Source: Aporhodopirellula rubra (GTDB lineage Bacteria > Planctomycetota > Planctomycetia > Pirellulales > Pirellulaceae). Taken from it: a stretch of DNA of 64,000 bases. The position numbers were made by a program, and so were the translations under genes. The DNA lies in assembly GCF_014192335.1 (NCBI RefSeq), contig NZ_JACHXU010000008.1, positions 248,001-312,000 on the forward strand, read 5' to 3'. Below, one piece after another: positions 57,548 to 64,000 of the stretch; position 1 is the stretch's first letter; each line of letters starts with the position of its first letter. The notes below the pieces were generated by a model that saw only the letters and a list, made by a program, of their open reading frames with translations, made no database searches and was not told the DNA's origin.

Positions 57548-59187
57548 ACATACGGTATCTCTGCTGCTTGTTTTTGTTAATCGCTCCGGTGAGCGCGTCG
57601 GCGGTAGCACCCAACACATTGTTGGTCGGTGCGAAGCTCTTCGAACACGAATGGCAATCGCAGAACCCTGTTCTCGGCAGCGATGGTTTAGGCCCTTTGT
57701 TCAATGCCACATCCTGTGCAGCCTGTCACCGGCAAGGCGGCATCGGCGGCGGGGGCGAAGCGGAGTTCAATGCCAAATCAATTGGAATTGAATCGATCCA
57801 GATCCAGGGAAACGGATTGACGAGCACGCGGCTGGCCGAAGTGATCTCCCGTTTTCATCCGGGGTTTGTGATGTCAGAGGGAAGTATCGTCAATGTGTTG
57901 CCCTTGGTTCATCACGGAGGTACCGAGTTGTCACGCCAGTTGAATAATGCCATGAAGGCGGAAACAGCGGCGGAGTTCGCAGAATCGGGAGGCCCGGTCG
58001 ATGCAGCCGAAGTGCGGATCGCCAATGCGTCGCCGATCGTGTTCGAACAAAATATCGATGGATATCAAGTTCGCATCACCGCACGCATGTTCGGACGTAA
58101 TACGACCGCATTGTTCGGCAGCGGTTTAATCGATCAGGTCCCGGACAAATTGCTCGATCAACAGGTGCGAATCCAGAACCACCACCCTGAGATCAGCGGT
58201 CGACCTTCAACGCTCCGTGATGGTCGCTATGGCAAATTCGGATGGCGAGCGAATGTCGCCTCACTGTTTGAGTTCACGGATCAAGCGTGCGCGAACGAGA
58301 TGGGGTTGCAAACACGGCGTAAGAGGCAATCCAGTGACTCGACCAACCGGTCGTACAACAATGTCGCGTTCGACATCACCGATGGACAAGTGACCGCGTT
58401 GGCGCAGTTTGTTGCCGCACTGCCCGCACCAACACAGTATGTGCCTCATGATCAAGCAGTTCGCTCCTCGGTGCGAAACGGCGAGGCGGCCTTCAATCGC
58501 GTCGGTTGCGCGGTATGTCACGTCCGTGATATGGGTGTGGCGAAGGGGATTTACAGCGACCTATTGTTGCATGATATGGGGCGAGAGTCATATGACCTGA
58601 ATCACGCGGAGCCCTACGTGGTACGCCGAAAACTAGTGAGCAACGAAGTAGAAGCATCGGTTCCGCCACAGCCCATTCCGGGCCTACCGGTGCCTTATTA
58701 TGGACTTGCGACAGTGCTGCCTTTACCGGACCCTTTCGAAAAGGAAATCGACGCGCCGCCGGGAGCGAGCGGAGGTTCTTCGTTTGAGTTTTATGCGCCC
58801 CATCAACCAAAGACTTTGGTTTCGTTTCGTTTGATCGATTCCGAATGGAAAGCAGGCGAAGAAGACAAGAACAATAATCGTCGTCGGTCTCCCAGCGGCG
58901 GCACTCGCGTTGATCTCTATGAAAGAATAGAGATGGAGACAACCAATTTTAATCAAGAGTGGCGGACCGCCCCTTTGTGGGGACTGCGTGACTCGGCTCC
59001 TTACATGCACGACGGGCGAGCGGAAACATTGCTCGAAGCGATCGCGATGCACGACGGTGAGGCCGCTGGCACCCGCGACCGATTTCTTTCGTTGTTATAC
59101 GAAAATCGGCAAGATATGATTGTCTTTCTTGAGTCGTTGGTGGCACCGCAATCGAATGGGCAGCCGCTGATGCACGCGGCACAATAG
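57544..59187 (+). CDS. DUF1111 di-haem oxidoreductase (thiol oxidoreductase-like c-type cytochrome)
   Basis: The product is 547 residues with a signal peptide (MNIRYLCCLFLLIAPVSASA). Two c-type haem sites are visible: C58-A-A-C61-H62 in NATSCAACH and C322-A-V-C325-H326 in RVGCAVCH. The intervening GLIDQVPD and HHPEISGRPS motifs and the distal end RTAPLWGLRDSAPYMHDGRAETLLEAI are those of the DUF1111 di-haem family, related to bacterial di-haem peroxidases. The protein should carry out electron transfer or peroxide/thiol chemistry in the periplasm. The natural substrate is unknown. Length is usual for the family. It overlaps the preceding unknown gene by 4 bases. Confidence 0.9.
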   Translation: MNIRYLCCLFLLIAPVSASAVAPNTLLVGAKLFEHEWQSQNPVLGSDGLGPLFNATSCAACHRQGGIGGGGEAEFNAKSIGIESIQIQGNGLTSTRLAEVISRFHPGFVMSEGSIVNVLPLVHHGGTELSRQLNNAMKAETAAEFAESGGPVDAAEVRIANASPIVFEQNIDGYQVRITARMFGRNTTALFGSGLIDQVPDKLLDQQVRIQNHHPEISGRPSTLRDGRYGKFGWRANVASLFEFTDQACANEMGLQTRRKRQSSDSTNRSYNNVAFDITDGQVTALAQFVAALPAPTQYVPHDQAVRSSVRNGEAAFNRVGCAVCHVRDMGVAKGIYSDLLLHDMGRESYDLNHAEPYVVRRKLVSNEVEASVPPQPIPGLPVPYYGLATVLPLPDPFEKEIDAPPGASGGSSFEFYAPHQPKTLVSFRLIDSEWKAGEEDKNNNRRRSPSGGTRVDLYERIEMETTNFNQEWRTAPLWGLRDSAPYMHDGRAETLLEAIAMHDGEAAGTRDRFLSLLYENRQDMIVFLESLVAPQSNGQPLMHAAQ

Positions 59188-59277
59188 CTAGCGTGGTGCA
59201 AAAATTGCCTCGTAGGGATGCCTTCGGCAGAACGTTGAGCTACCGGGCAACGGCCATTTCAAGTTGCAAACCAGCCA

Positions 59278-60768
59278 GTGGGCGTCAATGATACGCGTTT
59301 CTCGCTCTGCGAACACGTTTTATACGCTTCCAGGAGGTTGGCCGACATTAACGGTTTTACACTTGACGACACGATCGTTGCGGTCGCGTCACCACTATCG
59401 CCTGCTCCACGCGGCATCGTGCGGATGTCGGGTGAGGGCGTGATCAAAATCTTGCGCCGAACAAACTTGATCGCCACCGATTGGTCGGATCGCCGGACGC
59501 AGCGTTTTGCTTCCCGTTTGGATCTTGATGATTTACTCGGTGCAATCGAAGTGGATGTGATGTTGTGGCCGACATCGCGGAGTTACACCGGTCAACCTTC
59601 GGCTGAGTTGCACCTGATCGGTTCGCTGCCGATTCTTGACGCCGTTGTCGATCGCTTGATCGCGGCGGGTGGACGAGCGGCACGTGCGGGAGAATTCACG
59701 ATGCGGTCGTTCTTGGCGGGACGGTTGGATTTGCCGCAGGCGGAAGCAGTGCTCGGTGTCATCGATGCGGAAGACCCGAGCACACTTAACCAGGCGCTCT
59801 CGCAGCTCGCTGGTAATCTTTCTCGCCCATTGCAGACCGTTCGCGGTGAGTTGCTTAATTTGCTCGCCGACGTCGAAGCGGGATTGGACTTCGTTGATGA
59901 GGATATTGAGTTCATCGAAGATAGCGATCTGATCGATCGGCTTGGGGGACTCAGTGATCTGCTCACTCTGGCGAGCGATCAGCTTCGTGAACGGTCCGCC
60001 TCTTCCTCGTCGTTGGAAATCGTGCTTCGTGGGCTGCCCAATGCGGGCAAGAGTTGTCTGCTTAATGCGTTGACTCAAACGGAATCGGCCATCGTCACCG
60101 AGCAGGCGGGAACTACCCGTGACAGTATCTCGGTTTCGTTCGAGGTCGAAGGGTATGCCGTTCGGGTTACTGATACGGCGGGGATTGAATGGCGAGCGGC
60201 CAACGATCCGGATGCGGAGGTTCTGGAGAAAGCACAGTGGCAGGCAATCGAAGCGGCCTCGCGAGCGGATCTGTGTTTGTGGTGCATTGACGTGAGTGAA
60301 GGTCAACCAGTAACTGCACTGGAGAGTTTGCAGGGGTTTGCTGCGGACGCTCATTCGCACAAAAAGTCGATTGAAAATTGGGTGCTGCTGACAAAAACAG
60401 ATCTAGTTTCTGGTTCACCTGAGTGGGCGGAGGCATTGCGTCCGAAGGTCGCCAAGATGTTTCACGTCAGTGCGTTGACGGGGGGCGGTATGAATGAGCT
60501 TCGTAATCAAATTGTTGGCATGGCCGAACGCGTCGACGCAACCGAAGTCGGCAGCGTGATTGGAACCGCCGCGCGGTGTCGTGGTTCTTTGATGGGAGCC
60601 ATCGAAGCGATCAACCAAGCGGTGGATGCAACGCGGATGCAGGCAGGGCACGAACTTGTTGCCACTGAGATCCGAACCGCGGCAGGGCTCATCGGTGATG
60701 TCACCGGAGAAGTTTATACCGACGACCTGCTCGACCGCGTTTTCAGCAGGTTTTGTATCGGAAAATAG
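59278..60768 (+). CDS. mnmE: tRNA uridine-5-carboxymethylaminomethyl synthesis GTPase MnmE
   Basis: The product is up to 496 residues. With MnmG it makes the cmnm5 group on wobble uridine 34 of tRNAs. The N-terminal formyl-tetrahydrofolate-binding domain begins at DDTIVAVASPLSPAPRGIVR. AGEFTMRSFLAGRLDLPQAEAV is the typical hinge. The G domain has GLPNAGKS (252-259), GTTRD, DTAG and, in place of the common NKxD, TKTD. The protein ends in FCIGK, the catalytic Cys with the family's GK tail, so it is complete. The start is unclear: GTG 59278 has no ribosome-binding site, while AGGAGG at 59332-59337 directly abuts an in-frame TTG (59338) and lies 9 bases from an in-frame ATT (59347). The true protein is probably about 473-476 residues. 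The gene is convergent with the DUF971 gene, 4 bases apart. Confidence 0.93.
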   Translation: MGVNDTRFSLCEHVLYASRRLADINGFTLDDTIVAVASPLSPAPRGIVRMSGEGVIKILRRTNLIATDWSDRRTQRFASRLDLDDLLGAIEVDVMLWPTSRSYTGQPSAELHLIGSLPILDAVVDRLIAAGGRAARAGEFTMRSFLAGRLDLPQAEAVLGVIDAEDPSTLNQALSQLAGNLSRPLQTVRGELLNLLADVEAGLDFVDEDIEFIEDSDLIDRLGGLSDLLTLASDQLRERSASSSSLEIVLRGLPNAGKSCLLNALTQTESAIVTEQAGTTRDSISVSFEVEGYAVRVTDTAGIEWRAANDPDAEVLEKAQWQAIEAASRADLCLWCIDVSEGQPVTALESLQGFAADAHSHKKSIENWVLLTKTDLVSGSPEWAEALRPKVAKMFHVSALTGGGMNELRNQIVGMAERVDATEVGSVIGTAARCRGSLMGAIEAINQAVDATRMQAGHELVATEIRTAAGLIGDVTGEVYTDDLLDRVFSRFCIGK

Positions 60769-60772
60769 GCGT

Positions 60773-61144
60773 CTACGAGGTTGGCGATTCGCTGTCCTCA
60801 CGACGCAGGCGGGCGAACGTAAATAGCCCGGAATTGTGACCGTCGCTGAACGCGATGTTGTAGGCATAAGTACCCACCGGCTGCATCGCTTCGATACGTG
60901 TCGGTTGGGCCTCGGCGGCGCTGAGTACCGGCAGGCCGATCGGTTTCGGCTGCGCTGGAGCGTCGTCTTCGTCACCGTGCAGTTTGCCATGCTTTTCACG
61001 ACAGGTGGCGCAGGGACAGGCGTCTCGCAATTGTTGTGCGGTCCACTGGGTCGTCGCGCCGTCACTCCATGTGATTTGAATCCCTGTTTCGCCGATCCGC
61101 TCGATCGATGTTGGCGAGTAGGTCACCGGATCATCCATTGTCAT
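60773..61144 (-). CDS. DUF971 family protein
   Basis: The product is 123 residues. The DUF971 fold (also the N-terminal domain of gamma-butyrobetaine hydroxylase) covers almost all of it: [25 protein letters not shown] with C43, C45 and C48, [28 protein letters not shown]. In the eukaryotic hydroxylase this domain holds structural zinc, and bacterial stand-alone versions are often near iron-sulfur genes, which fits the upstream iron-sulfur dehydratase. The biochemical role is not established. The start overlaps the dehydratase stop by 14 bases, so it is the last gene of a three-gene operon. ATG 61138 is an alternative start. Confidence 0.85.
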   Translation of the reverse strand: MTMDDPVTYSPTSIERIGETGIQITWSDGATTQWTAQQLRDACPCATCREKHGKLHGDEDDAPAQPKPIGLPVLSAAEAQPTRIEAMQPVGTYAYNIAFSDGHNSGLFTFARLRREDSESPTS

Positions 61145-63146
61145 CGTTTTCGTTTTTTAAGTTTGCGAGAGCTTTTTGACCGGCCTCGAGCGTTGCCAAG
61201 ATTTCATCGACATCATACACACACCCGCCCCAGGTGCCGCCGCCAATCTGTTGTAGCGCCGCCCACAATCGTGTGTCGTCGGGGATCCCAGCGTCGACCT
61301 GCAAATCAGGATGGCAGGAACGTGACGCGAGTGCCGCGGTTGGTGGATTGCCGTCGAATGTCTCGACCAAATTCACACGTCCTTCGAGCGTATGACGGTT
61401 GACTTCGATTTCGATCACATCTCCATCACGAACGCGACCAATGGGGCCGCCCGCGAGAGCCTCGGGGCCGACGTGGCCGATACACGCTCCGGTACTGACG
61501 CCCGAGAACCTCGCATCGGTAATCAAGGCGACTTCTTTTCCGAACGACAAGTATTTCAGTGCAGACGTGATCTGATACGTCTCTTCCATCCCGCAACCGA
61601 TCGGCCCGCGTCCGATCAGAACAATCACGTCGCCTGGTTCGATTGATGAATCGGTTTGACCTTTCACTGCCGCGATCGCACTGCGTTCGGTGGTGAAAAC
61701 GCGAGCCCTTCCTCGTTTTCGATAAACTCCATCGTCATCGATTACGGTCGGATCGATCGAGGTTGCTTTGATCACCGAACCTTGGGGACAGAGATTACCT
61801 TTGGGGAAGCAGACTGTACTGGTGAGTCCTGCCTTTCGAGCCTTCGCCGGAGACATGATCACATCCTCAGGGTCAACACCATCGGCTAATCGCAGCCGTT
61901 CGCGGCATACTTCTCGACGTGGTGACGATTCCCACTGGTCGAGGATCTCGCCCCAACTCAAACCTGAGACGGTCATGGTATCGGCGTTCCACAGACCGGC
62001 TCGGCGAAGATGCAAGGCGACCTCGGGGACGCCGCCAGCCAAGAACAATCGCACCGTTGGATGCCCAACGGGCCCATTGGGTAGGCAATCGACGAACCGT
62101 GGAACATCTCGGTTGACTCGTGAGAAATCATCCACGTTCGGACGTCGGATTCCCGCTGCGGCGGCAATCGCGGGAATATGTAGCAATAGGTTGGTGCTGC
62201 CTCCAACGGCGGCGTGCATCCGCATCGCGTTCTCGAATGCGGCCTCGGTCAGCACATCACGCATCGTCATTCCGGATGCATGCATCGCGGCGGCGGTTGA
62301 TGCGGAATCACGAGCCAGTCGGGTCCAAATCGGTTGGCCACTCGGAGCGAGTGCTGCGTGCGGCACCGTCATGCCGAGAGCTTCGGCGACGACTTGGCTC
62401 GTTGCTGCGGTGCCGAGAAACTGACATCCACCGCCTGGAGTTCCACAGGCACGGCAGCCTGCGGTCGAGGCTTCGTCGAGCGACATCTCGCCGCGAGAGT
62501 AACGGGCGCCGATGGTTTGAACTTTGCCCGCGTCTTCGCCTACAGTGGGCGGCAACGTCACGCCACCTGGGACCAAAACATTGGCAAGGTCTCCCGTCCC
62601 GGCCAACGCCATCATCATAGCGGGCAGCCCTTTGTCGCACGTCGCGATTCCGATCACGCCTTTGCGTTGCGGTAGCGATCGGATCAAACGTCGCATCACG
62701 ATTGCAGCGTCATTGCGGTAGGGCAACGAATCAAACATGCCCTGGGTGCCCTGGGTCCGGCCATCACATGGATCGCTAACGAAGGCGGCAAAGGGAACAC
62801 CACCATGGGTTTCGATTTGTTCTGCCGCAGCGCGGACGAGCAAGCCGACTTCCCAGTGCCCGGTATGGTAGCCGAGTGCGGCGGGAGTGCCGTCGGGGTT
62901 TCGAACACCACCCTGCGTGCTCATGATCAAATATTGATCGCCGAGAACGCGGCGTGGATCGAATCCCATGCCGACGCTCTGAGTCAATCCGAACAGATCG
63001 CCGCTCGTCCATTGACGAAGAATTTCATCGCTCAACGGTAGTTTGCCTGACGGGCCATCCGCCGTCGTCGCAAGCGACTCGGGCGGATCCAGTGCGGCAA
63101 AATAATCAGGTCGGGGCTGAGGTTTGACCGATGGGTTCTCAGTCAC
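61131..63146 (-). CDS. yjhG: IlvD/Edd-family dehydratase of the YjhG/YagF (D-xylonate dehydratase) type
   Basis: The product is 671 residues, close to E. coli YjhG (about 655) and longer than IlvD. Predicted to dehydrate a sugar acid such as D-xylonate to the 2-keto-3-deoxy acid. Strong signatures: [73 protein letters not shown] and [20 protein letters not shown]127, C170 and C241 are the expected iron-sulfur ligands, and C231 and C234 lie next to the last. The start is GTG 63146 with TTAGGTCG upstream, overlapping the metallopeptidase stop by 8 bases. A role in pentose or uronate breakdown fits a planctomycete living on algal polysaccharides, but no other sugar gene is visible nearby, and the substrate cannot be fixed from sequence. 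Confidence 0.9.
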   Translation of the reverse strand: MTENPSVKPQPRPDYFAALDPPESLATTADGPSGKLPLSDEILRQWTSGDLFGLTQSVGMGFDPRRVLGDQYLIMSTQGGVRNPDGTPAALGYHTGHWEVGLLVRAAAEQIETHGGVPFAAFVSDPCDGRTQGTQGMFDSLPYRNDAAIVMRRLIRSLPQRKGVIGIATCDKGLPAMMMALAGTGDLANVLVPGGVTLPPTVGEDAGKVQTIGARYSRGEMSLDEASTAGCRACGTPGGGCQFLGTAATSQVVAEALGMTVPHAALAPSGQPIWTRLARDSASTAAAMHASGMTMRDVLTEAAFENAMRMHAAVGGSTNLLLHIPAIAAAAGIRRPNVDDFSRVNRDVPRFVDCLPNGPVGHPTVRLFLAGGVPEVALHLRRAGLWNADTMTVSGLSWGEILDQWESSPRREVCRERLRLADGVDPEDVIMSPAKARKAGLTSTVCFPKGNLCPQGSVIKATSIDPTVIDDDGVYRKRGRARVFTTERSAIAAVKGQTDSSIEPGDVIVLIGRGPIGCGMEETYQITSALKYLSFGKEVALITDARFSGVSTGACIGHVGPEALAGGPIGRVRDGDVIEIEVNRHTLEGRVNLVETFDGNPPTAALASRSCHPDLQVDAGIPDDTRLWAALQQIGGGTWGGCVYDVDEILATLEAGQKALANLKNENDDNG

Positions 63147-63804
63147 GTCGACCTAACAAGATGAAGAGGTAGTAGGCAAGAGTCATGATCGATTGCAGCG
63201 TCGCCGCAACGTAAGTCAGCGCGGCCGCGTTGAGAACTTTGGCGACATACTTCTCTTCTTGAGCGGTGATCAATCCGTAATCGACCAGGTGGGCTCGAGC
63301 ACGATTGGACGCGTCGAACTCGACTGGGAGGTTAACGACTTGAAAGAAGACCACGGCTGAGAACAGGATGACTCCGATCCACATCAACGGCTTGAACGCC
63401 ATGATTGCACCGAGGAACAACAGCGTTGCGCCGATTCCACTGCCGAAGTTCGCCGCGGGCACTGCGAGGTTGCGAACGACGAGTGGCGCGTATCCCTGAG
63501 CGTCCTGGAAGGCATGCCCGGCTTCGTGACAGGCGACACCGAGCGAAGCCATCGAGTGACCCGAATAAACATCGGGGCTCAGTCGCAACACTTTCGCACG
63601 TGGGTCGTAGTGATCCGACAACTGCCCTGGGACTTGTTCGATGCCAACGGATTGGAGCCCAGCGGCATCGAGCATTCGACGGGCCGCAGTTGCACCCGTC
63701 ATTTTTGCCGGCACTTTGCTCATCGCCGCAAACGACGACTTAACTTTCCACTGGGCGTAGAGACCCAGCAAAAATGGAGGAAGCACGAACAGGAAATAGA
63801 TCAT
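63139..63804 (-). CDS. Membrane zinc metallopeptidase, YugP type (Zn_peptidase_2)
   Basis: The product is 221 residues. Hydrophobic segments at 3-17, around 115-160 (two helices) and 198-217 make it an integral membrane protein. The zinc motif is H93-E-A-G-H97 in [14 protein letters not shown], preceded by [17 protein letters not shown] and followed by [12 protein letters not shown], all typical of the family. Physiological substrates are not known. It is the first gene of the overlapping minus-strand operon with the dehydratase and the DUF971 protein. No clear Shine-Dalgarno sequence precedes ATG 63804. Confidence 0.9.
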   Translation of the reverse strand: MIYFLFVLPPFLLGLYAQWKVKSSFAAMSKVPAKMTGATAARRMLDAAGLQSVGIEQVPGQLSDHYDPRAKVLRLSPDVYSGHSMASLGVACHEAGHAFQDAQGYAPLVVRNLAVPAANFGSGIGATLLFLGAIMAFKPLMWIGVILFSAVVFFQVVNLPVEFDASNRARAHLVDYGLITAQEEKYVAKVLNAAALTYVAATLQSIMTLAYYLFILLGRRD

Positions 63805-64000
63805 CGGTGGAACTAGTGTTGTTGGGTGAAGGAGGCGGGCCGAGCTAATTTCCGAATGCGGGCCCTGGATTCAACGTCAATTCGGCAGACGTTTTGTCAT
63901 CAAATCACCTGATACGCAAGAATCGGACCAACGTTCATTCTGCCAAATGATCGTATAGCGGTGTTTTTTGTAAGTCTTTGTACAGTAACTGTTTGCGGTG

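Noticed and set aside
61131-63146. Calling the dehydratase a classical dihydroxy-acid dehydratase (IlvD)
   Set aside because: The length of 671 and the motifs [10 protein letters not shown] and [16 protein letters not shown] agree better with YjhG/YagF, and no branched-chain amino acid gene is nearby.

Overview
The window looks like a chromosomal segment of a marine planctomycete of the Rhodopirellula/Pirellulales type. The evidence is two giant secreted-type proteins that start with an Arg-rich LEPR-XLL signal and end in a dockerin, a spirochaete/planctomycete/mitochondrial-type EF-G, many signal-peptide proteins with domains frequent in this phylum (VWA, DUF1111 cytochromes, thioredoxin-protease fusions), and sparse operons. 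This assignment is inferred from protein families only.

Layout. Bases 2-481 hold the 3' end of a divergent SecA-like gene, followed by a secreted VWA protein (600-1814). A non-coding stretch rich in palindromes (1815-2891) leads into two adjacent giant genes on the + strand, 2892-22448 (6518 aa) and 22554-47657 (8367 aa). Together they fill about 45 kb without a frameshift. They are paralogues with the same plan: LEPR-XLL signal, Ig-like start, a metzincin-like fold that has lost every zinc-binding residue, PPC-like and beta-helix regions, a GEVED domain, cadherin-like repeats, and a C-terminal dockerin. Both are filled with more than 30 copies of a roughly 70-100 residue module (a DG motif followed by an FEFD-like strand and an amphipathic helix) that I cannot match to a named family. 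Comparing the two proteins shows this module inserted into other domains.

A diguanylate cyclase gene (47676-48701, -) converges on the second giant gene. tRNA-Leu(UAA) lies at 48966-49051, followed by EF-G (49276-51363, -) with a clear terminator. Divergent from EF-G is a purine nucleoside phosphorylase gene coupled to a GXGXG beta-helix gene (51834-53503). Next come a secreted thioredoxin/trypsin-like protease fusion (53770-55284), a gene-poor kilobase, a two-gene unit of an unknown exported protein plus a DUF1111 di-haem protein (56240-59187), and mnmE (59278-60768).

The right end is a minus-strand operon of three overlapping genes: zinc metallopeptidase (YugP type), YjhG/YagF-type sugar-acid dehydratase, and a DUF971 protein. 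The last 196 bases show no gene. The two giant genes and their inserted module are the least ordinary part of the window.
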